From NCBI RefSeq assembly GCF_014836955.1, contig NZ_JACSPV010000001.1, positions 208,765-272,764 of the forward strand: DNA of 64,000 nt, written 5' to 3'. Each line of letters opens with the position of its first letter. Position 1 is the first letter of the stretch. The stretch comes from Bacillus norwichensis (GTDB lineage Bacteria; Bacillota; Bacilli; Bacillales; Bacillaceae_C). Shown here in pieces: positions 40,850 to 49,969 of this stretch. The position numbers were made by a program, and so were the translations under genes. The notes beneath the pieces are model-generated. The model searched no databases. It was not told the origin of the DNA and saw nothing but the letters and a program-made list of their open reading frames with translations.

Positions 40850-41920
40850 TTAAAAACCAAATAGTCCTATTAAAAATTGTATAATTAATCCTGCCAGCAT
40901 GCCAAGAAATGGATCGGTAATCGCCGTGACAACCATTGTGATTCCACCGACAAGACCAGAAGCCGCCTCGCCAGTAGAAAATGCAGCAGTAGCATTTCCA
41001 GGCAATGTAACAATGGCACCTAAGACAAATAAAAATCCTGCTATAGAAGCACTTGGTACAAATCGCCCGATTTTAGGAAGTAGCCCGGCAAATAAAATAA
41101 CAGCCATAATCACCATCATCAGAACACCTGACCAAACAGGATGTGGAGCACTAGCAGTTGCTGAAATGACTACCTCAACCGGTGCGCCGCCAAAAAATGA
41201 CGATACCATGTCTGCCAAGCTGCTGATCACAGTCAGTACATCAACATTGACATTGGTTTGCGCAATTTCACCATTTATTTTACCAAAAGCGATATTTGCC
41301 CCTATGTTCAAACATACCATTGCCAACGCTCCGCGGATTACCATTGGATTAAGAACTAATTTTTGACGGACAAGTCTTTCCTTCTCCGGTTTTTTCAACT
41401 CAGCTTTATTGTTTTTTGTAAGAAAATAATAGACGATGCTTGAAAGAATAACTGAAACGGTTATCGTATAAACAAGATCCTTTGTTGCCATATATACAAT
41501 CAGAGCACTGGCAAAAGACGTAATCCCAATCAGCTGATTGTTTTTCGCCATATCCCAGGCCACTTTAGTTAACATAATACCAACACCCGCCATCATCCCG
41601 CTTGTGATGACAGGTCCAATCCAGTCAACAATCTTCTCCAATAACCCGAATAAGCCGATCGGCACCATAATCAAGGCACCAAAAAAGATCATAGAAAGCC
41701 GTTCACGCATGTTTTTACCCATTGTTCCAGCCAGCGTGATTGTTTCCGCCTGATAGGAAATAACCGGAACAGAGCCCATGATTGCATTTCCTCCTGCACC
41801 TATTATAAATGCAAGAGCTGTTGGTACCGAAGCAAAACCGAAGGTTAATGCTAGGAGCCCCTGTGGAAGTCCATTCAGTACTACACTTAATGCTGCCAAT
41901 ATGTCTTTGAAAATATCCAT
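40850..41920 (-). CDS. NCS2-family nucleobase permease
   Basis: A 356-residue membrane protein with about 11-12 hydrophobic segments of the nucleobase-ascorbate transporter superfamily. It starts MDIFKDILAALSVVLNGLP, with GGAG six bases upstream; an earlier ATG pair overlaps that site. Motifs include GAGGNAIMGSVPV near residue 42 and FFGGAPVEVVISATASAPHP near 220. It is clearly different from the xanthine/urate-type permease at 55591 and shorter than most NCS2 proteins. A paired PurBox-like site upstream suggests PurR control. Confidence 0.85.
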   Translation of the reverse strand: MDIFKDILAALSVVLNGLPQGLLALTFGFASVPTALAFIIGAGGNAIMGSVPVISYQAETITLAGTMGKNMRERLSMIFFGALIMVPIGLFGLLEKIVDWIGPVITSGMMAGVGIMLTKVAWDMAKNNQLIGITSFASALIVYMATKDLVYTITVSVILSSIVYYFLTKNNKAELKKPEKERLVRQKLVLNPMVIRGALAMVCLNIGANIAFGKINGEIAQTNVNVDVLTVISSLADMVSSFFGGAPVEVVISATASAPHPVWSGVLMMVIMAVILFAGLLPKIGRFVPSASIAGFLFVLGAIVTLPGNATAAFSTGEAASGLVGGITMVVTAITDPFLGMLAGLIIQFLIGLFGF

Positions 41921-41952
41921 AATACACTCCATTCCTTTATTCAAGATAAAAT

Positions 41953-41988
41953 ACGAACGTTAATACAATAACAATAAACATTGTACGG
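41953..41988. promoter_or_regulatory. Candidate PurR operator (two inverted PurBox-like sites)
   Basis: ACGAAC (41953-41958) on the plus strand and CCGTAC (41983-41988) on the minus strand each differ by one base from the CCGAAC core of PurBoxes, with A/T-rich flanks. Their centres are 30 bases apart and inverted, the known spacing of PurR operators. They lie just upstream of the NCS2-PRT genes. Confidence 0.4.
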
Positions 41989-42135
41989 TTTCGACATTTT
42001 TTTCAAGCCCTTTGATAAAATTTCCAATATTTTTTTTTCGTCCAATATAAGCCTTTATTTTGGCTTTATTAAAAAAGTGCAACTATAATAGTTCGGTGCT
42101 CAAAAATTTTTTCGGCTAGATTGGAGTGTTGTATT

Positions 42136-42555
42136 ATGAAAAACTTACTCATCTTAGGTTTAAGTGTCCTTTTATTAGCAGGATGTACCGAAAAGAATGA
42201 TCCGGCAAAGGATGCGACGAACGCTGAAGAAAGTGAAGCCGTACAATCAGTAGAACCGGAAAACAAGCAACAACAAACCGAGGATAATAGTACTGAATTA
42301 TCAGATAAAGAATCTGATGATAACTCTGCTGTTGAAAATGAAAATAATTATATGGAGCTTCCGGTCGTTTTCGAAGAAATTGGAAGCGATGAGTTTGAAC
42401 AGATTGTTCAAACTGACAATCCAAATAAAAGAGTGATTTTTTTGGGAGATCAAACCAATAATAAAAAATTTAAAAGTATTTACATAAAACATGACAAACG
42501 TCTGAAAATAATTGATTTGACAAACGATCAACTAATCTTCAATGAGGTACTTTAA
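42136..42555 (+). CDS. Lipoprotein of unknown function
   Basis: A 139-residue protein with a short signal peptide and a good lipobox (MKNLLILGLSVLLLAGC, Cys17). An acidic low-complexity linker (about residues 22-70, rich in E, D, S, N) follows, then a compact C-terminal domain of about 65 residues (LPVVFEEIGSDEFEQIV and VIFLGDQTNN). The start at 42136 has GGAG upstream. No family recognised. Confidence 0.8.
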   Translation: MKNLLILGLSVLLLAGCTEKNDPAKDATNAEESEAVQSVEPENKQQQTEDNSTELSDKESDDNSAVENENNYMELPVVFEEIGSDEFEQIVQTDNPNKRVIFLGDQTNNKKFKSIYIKHDKRLKIIDLTNDQLIFNEVL

Positions 42556-42570
42556 AAAAGCGTCCAGACA

Positions 42571-42600
42571 GAGGACGGGTTTAGTATGCCCGTTCTTTAT
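42571..42600 (+). terminator. Terminator after the lipoprotein gene
   Basis: AGGACGGG pairs with CCCGTTCT across nine bases, then a T-rich stretch. Confidence 0.6.
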
Positions 42601-42753
42601 TTTACTCCATTCAAATGAGCACGATGGGAAAGGTGCCCTTCTTATGCCCCATCTAAAAACAAGCACGATTGCGAAGGTCACTGAAAGCACAAAATCAGCC
42701 GGAGAAAAACGAATAAACTCGTTTTCTTCGACTGATCTATTTCAAATGCTTTT

Positions 42754-43185
42754 TTAGAGCTTTAACAGCAGTTCCTTTTCCCAGTCGGATTCCAAGCTTA
42801 CTTTCGGCACTGGGGTAGGCTTTTCATTTGCATCAAGTGCAACTAAAGTAACTGTAGAGGTCGTTGTAAGTTTTTTCTGATCAGTTTCCAGATCTTTACT
42901 TTCGACTTTGACATACACTTTCATGGATGTGTTGCCTGTGGACAGAACAAACGCCTCCAATGATAGAATATCACCACTTTTCGCAGAGGATACAAAGTTA
43001 ACAGTATCTATTGCGGCAGTCACAACAGTTTTCTTCGAATGCTTCATCGCCGCAATCACAGCAATTTCATCTATGTAGGATAAAACAGTTCCACCAAAGA
43101 TAGTGCCTAAATGATTTGTATCTGGCGGCAATACAAGCTTTGTCTGAATAGTTCTTGAAACGTTTGACGAAATGACTTTCTCCAT
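42754..43185 (-). CDS. Acyl-CoA thioesterase (YkhA-like hotdog fold)
   Basis: A 143-residue BACH-type thioesterase that hydrolyses acyl-CoA. It contains LPPDTNHLGTIFGGTVLSYIDE (residues about 19-40, with the active-site HLGTIFGG region) and the VTAAIDTVNFVSSAKSGDIL block near 55. Single hotdog domain. It stands alone between a lipoprotein and an SDR gene. Confidence 0.9.
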   Translation of the reverse strand: MEKVISSNVSRTIQTKLVLPPDTNHLGTIFGGTVLSYIDEIAVIAAMKHSKKTVVTAAIDTVNFVSSAKSGDILSLEAFVLSTGNTSMKVYVKVESKDLETDQKKLTTTSTVTLVALDANEKPTPVPKVSLESDWEKELLLKL

Positions 43186-43316
43186 ATAATCTCCTCTTTT
43201 TTTCTAATATTTACCTTTTCCAACATTCATTCATATTATTATACGATCCAATAATAAACAACCCAGAATTGACCGTTACTACTCAATCATCATTCGAGTT
43301 GAATCTCAAAATAGCA

Positions 43317-44165
43317 TTATTTTATTTTTAATTTCTTAAAAAACACTTTTTCCCAAACTGTCCAAGGTAATATATTTTTTAGAAACAATGTTGTTTTCAT
43401 CCCACTGCCGATAGGATAGCGGAGTTTTCTTATATCTTTTTTCTTGCATAATTCTACTACCAGCCGGACAACTTCTTCAGGATCTCCTAGTTTGTTTTGC
43501 CCTTGTTCCAGTTCGCTTTCTATGGCATTCATATATTGGCCATAAGGAGAATCATCAGCTTTGGATTTCTCGGCTATTTTCTTACCAGTTGACCAAATCG
43601 AAGTTTTAAACGACCCCGGTTCAATTAAAGCAACATCTATTCCAAGTGGCTTTAATTCTAGCCGCAAACATTCACTCCAGCCTTCTAAAGCATTTTTTGA
43701 AGCAACATATGGAGATAGTCCCGGAAATCCTACTTTCCCCGAAATACTGCTCATATTAATGATTTTCCCTTTTTTGCGTTGTCTCATATACGGAAGAACA
43801 GCTTGCGTAACAGAAATCACTCCAAAGAAATTCGTTTCAAATTGTTCTTTATATTCTATCAAACTGACTTCTTCGCAAAAGCCGCCAAGCGCAAAGCCAG
43901 CATTGTTTATTAAAATATCAATTGGAGGAAGGTCCTGCAATAACCGCGAGAAATTCTCTACAGATTTTGTGCTTGCTACATCTAGCTGTAAATATTCCAG
44001 TCTTTCTTCTACCTGACCCTCCTTGCTCAGTTGTTTAATATAGGCTGACTTTTCCATATGTCTCATTGTTGCAATGACAAAGAAGCCTTGCTTTGCCAAT
44101 TCAATTGCGGTTAGCAGTCCAAAACCACTGGATGCACCAGTGATCAATACTGTTTGACTGTTCAT
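43317..44165 (-). CDS. Short-chain dehydrogenase/reductase (SDR)
   Basis: A 282-residue classical SDR. The cofactor-binding TGASSGFG is at residues 9-16, NNAG is near 90, and the catalytic Ser-Tyr-Lys set is in MSSISGKVGFPGLSPYVASK (about 140-160). The substrate is unknown; relatives act on lipids or steroids. No operon partner is obvious. Confidence 0.9.
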   Translation of the reverse strand: MNSQTVLITGASSGFGLLTAIELAKQGFFVIATMRHMEKSAYIKQLSKEGQVEERLEYLQLDVASTKSVENFSRLLQDLPPIDILINNAGFALGGFCEEVSLIEYKEQFETNFFGVISVTQAVLPYMRQRKKGKIINMSSISGKVGFPGLSPYVASKNALEGWSECLRLELKPLGIDVALIEPGSFKTSIWSTGKKIAEKSKADDSPYGQYMNAIESELEQGQNKLGDPEEVVRLVVELCKKKDIRKLRYPIGSGMKTTLFLKNILPWTVWEKVFFKKLKIK

Positions 44166-44213
44166 TTCTATTCCCTCGCTTAACTTATTTGAACCTCCCC
44201 TATCATTATAAAT

Positions 44214-44240
44214 GAAAAAAGAAGGGGAAATTCCCCTTCT
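44214..44240 (-). terminator. Terminator after the bd-like oxidase pair
   Basis: AGAAGGGGAA and TTCCCCTTCT form a palindrome, followed on the minus strand by six T. Confidence 0.85.
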
Positions 44241-44252
44241 GTCTAAAAGTGG

Positions 44253-45320
44253 TTAGTTGCTCTCAATGTCATTTGCAGTTCGTGGATTCTCGTCAATATA
44301 CGGCTGCAAGTAGGTTTCTCTTAACTCATGACGCATCCAACCCATCAAGCATAGCACAACAAGAAAGGTCGTCAATGAAAGCATGAGATATCGTTTTACA
44401 TCATGCCGCTGCAATTGATAGAGGAAAAAGACCAAGACCAAGGTCAAAAGAATCGAAACTAGTAACAGTGTTGTTAGTAGAAGATCCTCTCCCATATACA
44501 GCATCATAATTGGCCGTTCAAAACTAATTAATAGGAGGGTGCCGAAAATAAGCTGCAGTAAGGTTGTCCAAATCGCGACTTGCAGACCCAACCTTTTCCC
44601 ATGTGCATAGACTATGAACTTTTCCTGTCTTTCATTTATTTCCATGGATTGGTTTTTCAGTTTTTTCTGCAGTCTGTTATTCCAAAAATAGAGGTAAATT
44701 CCCGTAACTGCAAAACTAGACAAAATAAAATGAAAATACCGCTGCCAGATTTGAGGATAATAGAATAATCCATGAAAAAATCCTTTTGACCCTGCCCACA
44801 TTTCCGGGTATAGCATAGATACAACATTCACAATGAAAATCAATGGAACAAATAGCAATAGCAGGCTCCCGCTTGCTCCTAACAAAACATGCAGAGTTTT
44901 CTTTCCACCTTTGTCCATTTTTCTCCATAGGAATTTATACATATACAGAATCAAGAAAGCGACAATTAAAATAATAAGAAGTGAGAGCCAAGCCTTACCA
45001 ATCAACAGCGTTGAGGGGTAGAAATATTGCGTATAGATGACACTGATAAGTAAAAGAGGCGCTACTCCTAATACGACGGCAATACTTTTTAGGATAGATG
45101 TATGATTCGCCAATTGAAAAGCAAACTCATCAAATACCTTCTCTTTTTTCCATATTCCTTTTACTTCTTGATATACTGCAAGGGTTGAAGAGCCCACCGT
45201 AATGTTGACAAACAAAATGTGCATCAGAAAGCTTACTACAATTAACACTTCGAAAAAACCAATGTTTCCTGGAATAACTAGTTCTATATCCTTCGGTATG
45301 ATGGAGAATAATTGCAACAT
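44253..45320 (-). CDS. CydA-like membrane subunit, partner of the cytochrome c fusion
   Basis: A 355-residue protein with about eight hydrophobic segments. Its first helix carries LIVVSFLMHILFVNITVGSS (His34), which resembles the first heme-ligand helix of cytochrome bd subunit I, and a second His lies near 73 in FQLANHTSILKS. There is no CxxCH. Its ATG is two bases after the stop of the cytochrome c fusion gene, with GGAGGG inside the end of that gene, so the two are tightly coupled. I infer it is the second membrane subunit of a bd-superfamily oxidoreductase; quinol or oxygen reactivity is not shown. Confidence 0.7.
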   Translation of the reverse strand: MLQLFSIIPKDIELVIPGNIGFFEVLIVVSFLMHILFVNITVGSSTLAVYQEVKGIWKKEKVFDEFAFQLANHTSILKSIAVVLGVAPLLLISVIYTQYFYPSTLLIGKAWLSLLIILIVAFLILYMYKFLWRKMDKGGKKTLHVLLGASGSLLLLFVPLIFIVNVVSMLYPEMWAGSKGFFHGLFYYPQIWQRYFHFILSSFAVTGIYLYFWNNRLQKKLKNQSMEINERQEKFIVYAHGKRLGLQVAIWTTLLQLIFGTLLLISFERPIMMLYMGEDLLLTTLLLVSILLTLVLVFFLYQLQRHDVKRYLMLSLTTFLVVLCLMGWMRHELRETYLQPYIDENPRTANDIESN

Positions 45321-45321
45321 A

Positions 45322-46656
45322 TCATTTTCCCTCCAATGCTGTGGATGCCGCTTCTTTTTTAGTTACTTCAGCCAAATAATGTGCCAATGCATCCAATTCA
45401 TCTTCAGTACCTACGAATGGCGGCATAAATGGTCTTGTTTCATGGAGAGTTTGGATATACGAGGCAATGCTTTCTTCATCCCATCCGTCAAGCCTTTGTT
45501 TAAATGCCCGCTTCTCTCTCCAACCGTCCACTGTATGGCAAGACATGCATTGCCCCCTATATAGCTCCATCCCAGCCTCAGCCCGATTATCCTCCGTTAT
45601 CTCTGTGACTGTTGAAAAAGTAGAATGCTTAAGATACCCTTCTTTTTTATACAGTTCCTCATTTTTTGCCAAAACACCGTTGGCATACATATAGTCATAA
45701 ATAATATATGGTTTTCGAACTGACTCGCGTACTGCTTCAAATTCTGCGATAAATGCCATTGAGGTGCCAAATATGGCGATGGATAAAATAAGCGGCAGCT
45801 TCTTCGGCTTCATGACCATCCAGAAGGCAAAAATTACAAAAGCAAATAGTCCCAAAAGGTTCATAACCTTAAACACTTGATCAGTCATTCCTGTTGACCA
45901 GACAATCATGTCATATGCTTCCGAGGGAATGCTCTGTAAATACCAAAGTCCACTGATTAATATTCCTGGCAAACAAATGGCTGTCCAAAAGCCCAAAACC
46001 TTGAATACATCTTCTTGAAGCGACTTGTTCTTGACAAAAATCTTTATTGGAAAAGATAGAAGTGCAACCGCCAGCATTACAGCAAGAAATGTCCTGAAAG
46101 CTAAAGACGGCAAATAGGTAGGATTAAAGAAAGCATTCCAAAAAGATAAGGTTTCCGTCCATCTGCCTGGTGTAAGTTTTGCTGATAAAATACCTGTAAT
46201 GATGGCAGCAGTGATCCATGAGAATATTGCCAGTGCAACACCGATTCGGTTATGGATAATCCTTTTAGCACCTTCCCACTTATCCCATGTGTAATAGTAA
46301 ATAATGAGCAGCACAACTTCAGTAACAAAGACAAGCCATTCAACAAACCACGCCCAAAAAAAGATCCTCAGCAATGAGCCGATAGAGTCAGGCTGAATCA
46401 CTGTCGTTGAAAACCAAATTCCAACACCTGTAATGGCTCCAATTGTTGTAGTTAAGATCAATACCCATTTACTAAGCTTTCTTGCCAAATTCCTTAATGG
46501 CTCGTTATTTGTTTGTATTGCACGATATTCCGCAGTTACCATAAGCGTTGTGATCCCTATAGCCACTCCATGACTAATAATGACATGAATAATAGCGATG
46601 ATGGCAATGACAGTTCCATTTCCCAGCCACGGGAACTCTACAACTGGAAAGTTCAT
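45322..46656 (-). CDS. CydA-like subunit with C-terminal cytochrome c domain
   Basis: A 444-residue protein. About nine transmembrane helices come first; helix 1 has IAIIAIIHVIISHGVAIGIT (His24 and His29) and a later helix has FFWAWFVEWLVFVTEVVLL, both reminiscent of cytochrome bd subunit I. The C-terminus is a monoheme cytochrome c: CMSCH with Cys370, Cys373 and His374, and a likely axial Met near 411 in RPFMPPF. The ATG at 46656 follows AAAGGGAGG by seven bases. With its partner at 44253 it probably forms a two-subunit respiratory complex that passes electrons through heme c; the electron partner is unknown. It is commonly annotated cytochrome ubiquinol oxidase subunit I. Confidence 0.75.
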   Translation of the reverse strand: MNFPVVEFPWLGNGTVIAIIAIIHVIISHGVAIGITTLMVTAEYRAIQTNNEPLRNLARKLSKWVLILTTTIGAITGVGIWFSTTVIQPDSIGSLLRIFFWAWFVEWLVFVTEVVLLIIYYYTWDKWEGAKRIIHNRIGVALAIFSWITAAIITGILSAKLTPGRWTETLSFWNAFFNPTYLPSLAFRTFLAVMLAVALLSFPIKIFVKNKSLQEDVFKVLGFWTAICLPGILISGLWYLQSIPSEAYDMIVWSTGMTDQVFKVMNLLGLFAFVIFAFWMVMKPKKLPLILSIAIFGTSMAFIAEFEAVRESVRKPYIIYDYMYANGVLAKNEELYKKEGYLKHSTFSTVTEITEDNRAEAGMELYRGQCMSCHTVDGWREKRAFKQRLDGWDEESIASYIQTLHETRPFMPPFVGTEDELDALAHYLAEVTKKEAASTALEGK

Positions 46657-46824
46657 GCAGGTCCCTCCCTTTGATGTTCTCCATTTCATCATAAGAGAGC
46701 ATTGTGTGGTATCTGTTAAATTGGATTGACTGTTATTGGGCTATTCTTTGATGTAAGTGTGAATAACATGATCAGCGAAAAAGAAATGCCGCCTATGGAG
46801 CAGTATGCTCCGTAGACAGCATCA
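46657..46824. other. Leader region of the bd-like pair
   Basis: It contains a short hairpin (CTATGGAGCA with TGCTCCGTAG, about 46793-46816) but no gene. Repeat copy C occupies the rest of the gap up to 47015. Confidence 0.4.
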
Positions 46825-47015
46825 GATCAAATGCTCCTTGGCATGTTTGAACCCAGATTGTATCAAGTTTATGCTCGATACATTTGCTGAAAATCTGTGA
46901 CATCCGCCGGAGGCTTTAACTTTATTCAGCCGGGGTTGCCCCCGCTGAATGGGATACCGATATGCTTGTATCTCACCACTTACAAAAGTCGGAGACTTCT
47001 ATTGAATCAAGTTAA
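46825..47015 (+). repeat. Dispersed intergenic repeat, copy C (full length)
   Basis: About 191 nt, matching copy B along its whole length. The central hairpin is ATTCAGC-C-GGGG with CCCC-C-GCTGAAT, where both arms differ from copy B yet still pair. The second hairpin reads AAAAGTC/GACTTCT. Its right end is 20 bases from the stop of the RluA-type gene. Confidence 0.88.
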
Positions 47016-47034
47016 CATCTTACATTTACTTTAA

Positions 47035-47709
47035 TCATTGCCACAATTCCCAAGGATACTCTTTTGGTGGCTTTGATTCGAATCTGACCGTATCTTTTTT
47101 CGTTGGGTGCTCAAATTCAAGCGTATTCGCCCACAGTGCTATTTGCTGTCCAGGACGATTAACATTCTGTCCGTATTTTTGATCCCCATACAAAGGATGA
47201 CCAATAGTTGAAAGCTGTACCCGTATTTGGTGGGAGCGCCCTGTAAGCAGTCTTACAGACAACAGACTGAGGTTTTCAGAGCTGGCTAGAACTCTATATT
47301 CCAAAATCGACTTTTTTCCCTGCTTATGAGTAGCAGGAACCACCTTAACAATATTATTTCGCTGATCTTTATATAAGTAATGCTCGAGCCGGGCTTCTTT
47401 CTGTGGAATCCCCCTCACAACAGCAAGATATGTCCTTTCGAATTTTTGCCTCCTGATTGCATCAGACAATCTGGAAGCTGCTTTAGAGGTTTTTGCAAAA
47501 ACCATCACACCTCCCACCGGTCGGTCCAGACGATGTACGAGTCCGAGAAATACATTTCCTGGCTTTTGATAGCGAATCTTAATATCTTCTTTTAACGCCG
47601 AAAGCAAATCCTTATCACCACTATTATCCTCCTGCACCGGTAGATTTACTGGTTTTTCTACCACGAGCAGATGATTGTCCTCATACAAAATTTGAATCTT
47701 CATTTGCAC
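47035..47709 (-). CDS. RluA-family pseudouridine synthase
   Basis: A 224-residue rRNA or tRNA pseudouridine synthase. The catalytic Asp is in VHRLDRPVGGVMVF near residue 62; LLTGRSHQIRVQL near 157 and GHPLYGDQKYG near 173 are further family motifs. No S4 domain is present, so it is the short RluA form. The RNA target is not predictable. It is followed by repeat copy C. Confidence 0.92.
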   Translation of the reverse strand: MQMKIQILYEDNHLLVVEKPVNLPVQEDNSGDKDLLSALKEDIKIRYQKPGNVFLGLVHRLDRPVGGVMVFAKTSKAASRLSDAIRRQKFERTYLAVVRGIPQKEARLEHYLYKDQRNNIVKVVPATHKQGKKSILEYRVLASSENLSLLSVRLLTGRSHQIRVQLSTIGHPLYGDQKYGQNVNRPGQQIALWANTLEFEHPTKKDTVRFESKPPKEYPWELWQ

Positions 47710-47721
47710 AACAAAATCCTT

Positions 47722-48060
47722 TCAATGCTTATTTGAATTCTTCCAAGTCTGAAGAATCAACAATCCTAGGCTCAAGCGTTTCTGCAAGCTAAAAAGTTCC
47801 TCCGGTTGAACTACCTTTACATTCCCCAATTCATTTGTCATATCCAAAACAATTCTATTTTCACCTATAGAAAAAGAAAGACCTAATTTATCATCTTTTT
47901 GTACATAATCGACTATGTAAAAATCATCAGCATCCATTATATATGACAGGTGGAGTTTCTGAACAGGAGCCGGAAAAATCTCGTTAAGAAATCTCTCAAC
48001 TATTCTAATTCTCTTCTTTTGACTTGACCATAAATAACCTTTTCTCACCGAATTCCACAA
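47722..48060 (-). pseudogene. Probable 3' part of a split gene
   Basis: A 112-codon frame whose first good protein-like stretch is RIVERFLNEIFPAPVQKLHL. Its only in-frame start in the overlap is a TTG without a ribosome binding site. It overlaps the 48005-48214 frame by 56 bases, and its sequence continues that protein naturally after KSKEEN. I therefore read the two as one gene of about 165 residues, broken by a frameshift near 48005. No family is recognised. Confidence 0.55.
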
Positions 48061-48214
48061 ATCTCTTTAACAGTCCGTTTTCATCAATAACGATCTTTCC
48101 AGCCTCTTCCCCGCTTCCCGCAACAAGAAGCTGATATGTATCGTCTTCGTATTCAATTGGTACAACTGTAAGCTTTTCCGTCTTTTTCCTTTGAACAAAT
48201 GCTCTAAATTTCAT
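48005..48214 (-). pseudogene. Probable 5' part of the same split gene
   Basis: A 69-residue frame MKFRAFVQRKKTEKLTVVPI that ends at a TAG after MVKSKEEN. It looks like a beta-rich soluble domain (YEDDTYQLLVAGSGEEAGKI). The stop lies exactly where the following frame picks up RIVERFLNE. If not a frameshift, the two would be overlapping small genes. Confidence 0.55.
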
Positions 48215-48245
48215 TAGTAATTGATCTATAAGATCTACTCCGCCC

Positions 48246-49178
48246 TCATATTGCTTTTTTTATTCTTATTTTCTTTCTCCTATGTTGATTCGCTGTGGAC
48301 ACATAGACTCCAAATATGACCATCAGCATTCCAACGATTTGCTGCCAGCCGATGGAGGCATCGTAGAGGAAAAAGGCGATCCACGCAGCATTTATTGGTA
48401 CAAGATTCATATACATACTTGCTTTACTGGCTCCGATTTTCTGAATCCCTTTATTCCATAAGAAGAAGCCAACAATAGAGGCACAAAAAACCATGAATGC
48501 CATCTCACCCCATGCTTGGTATGACATGCTAAAAACCTTCCCCCATCCTTTTTCCAATAAAGAGAGCAATACAAGAAAAATGGAGCCAACAATCGTTGTT
48601 ACGGTTGTTGTCAAAAAAGGAGAGACTTTTGCCAAGACGACTTTTCCAATCAAACCATGGATGACCCAACAAAAAAGAGCAGCAATAAACAGCAAATCTC
48701 CCGCATTAAATTGTAATTCCTTTAATGTTTGAAAAGACCCATTAATAATGACAAGGAAGACCCCTGTTAATGATATAATAAGCCCACACCCTAAACGGAC
48801 ACTCCATGTTTCCCCCAAAAACAGAACAGCACCGAGCGTAACAAAAACGGGTGTCGTAGCAACGATTAATGATCCATTCACGGCAGATGTGTACTCCAGC
48901 CCCATAAAGAAAAAAACATTATATCCAAAAATCCCTGTCAATGCCATCAAAAGCAGGGCCAGCCATTGCTCCTTTATTTTTTTACTGTTCCATTCTGACC
49001 TGAACCAAGCTATTGCAAATAAAAATAGGCCTGCCAGTCCAAAGCGAAATGCGGCGGTTGTAATCGGCGGTACTTCTGTGATGATATGCTTAGCCGCACC
49101 GAAAGCTCCACCCCAAAATAAAGGAACTAATAATAATAAAAAATATATACTGGTCGTTTGTTTGTTCTCCTGTTGCAT
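48246..49178 (-). CDS. EamA/DMT-family transporter
   Basis: A 310-residue drug/metabolite exporter with ten predicted helices and two EamA repeats. Repeat 1 begins PLFWGGAFGAAKHIITEVPP near residue 18, and repeat 2 near 155 with FNAGDLLFIAALFCWVIHGL. The ATG at 49178 follows GGGGAG; an ATG 14 codons earlier lacks a site. The substrate is unknown. Confidence 0.88.
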   Translation of the reverse strand: MQQENKQTTSIYFLLLLVPLFWGGAFGAAKHIITEVPPITTAAFRFGLAGLFLFAIAWFRSEWNSKKIKEQWLALLLMALTGIFGYNVFFFMGLEYTSAVNGSLIVATTPVFVTLGAVLFLGETWSVRLGCGLIISLTGVFLVIINGSFQTLKELQFNAGDLLFIAALFCWVIHGLIGKVVLAKVSPFLTTTVTTIVGSIFLVLLSLLEKGWGKVFSMSYQAWGEMAFMVFCASIVGFFLWNKGIQKIGASKASMYMNLVPINAAWIAFFLYDASIGWQQIVGMLMVIFGVYVSTANQHRRKKIRIKKAI

Positions 49179-49341
49179 TATTTCACTCCCCATTACTGAC
49201 CAACAAAACAGTTCAGTCATACCAAATGAATATCGTCATGTCCATCAAAGCTTTTGAATAAATTTATAGATATAAGAATACCTTAAGTTTAACAAAATAT
49301 TGGTTATTTTATATAATTCCATTAAAAGGAGGCTTTATCTA

Positions 49342-49926
49342 TTGATAAAATCAGTTGCAGTCTTTTGCGGATCTAGACCCGGTGCTTCCGACGCATATAT
49401 AGAAGGAGCCAAAGCTGTTGGAAAAGAATTGGCCAAACGAAATATAACCCTTGTTTATGGAGCAGCCAGTGTTGGTATTATGGGGGCTGTTGCAGACTCA
49501 GTGCTTGAAAATGGCGGACAGGCCATCGGCGTTATGCCTGAGTTTTTAAAAAGAAAAGAAATTGTCCATCCCCGCCTCTCTGAGCTTATCATTGTTGATT
49601 CCATGCATGAAAGAAAAGCAAAGATGGCTGACCTTGCGAATGGATTCATCGCTCTCCCAGGAGGCCCCGGAACACTCGAAGAATTCTTTGAAATTTATAC
49701 ATGGTCACAGCTCGGACTCCATCAAAAACCATGCGGCATATTAAACATCAATCAATATTATGACCCTCTCATCACCCTATACCAGCACATGCTAAAAGAA
49801 AAATTTTTGGACGAAAAGTTCCGGGACATGGCGCTGGTTGATGTAGAAATCGCCAATTTACTGGACCAATTTGATTCCTATGAGCCGCCAAATGTAAAAA
49901 CATATTTGACAGAAGACCGCACATAA
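49342..49926 (+). CDS. LOG-family protein (cytokinin riboside monophosphate phosphoribohydrolase-like)
   Basis: A 194-residue Rossmann-like protein of the LOG/TIGR00730 family, which cleaves the N-glycosidic bond of nucleoside monophosphates. The signature GGPGTLEEFFE is near residue 112, with SMHERKAKMADLANGFIALP just before it. The start is a TTG with AAAGGAGG ten bases upstream. It resembles YvdD of B. subtilis; the natural substrate is unknown. Confidence 0.9.
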   Translation: MIKSVAVFCGSRPGASDAYIEGAKAVGKELAKRNITLVYGAASVGIMGAVADSVLENGGQAIGVMPEFLKRKEIVHPRLSELIIVDSMHERKAKMADLANGFIALPGGPGTLEEFFEIYTWSQLGLHQKPCGILNINQYYDPLITLYQHMLKEKFLDEKFRDMALVDVEIANLLDQFDSYEPPNVKTYLTEDRT

Positions 49927-49969
49927 ATATCCGTTCTTGTTTTTTGAAAATACACATTCAGGGGTATTG

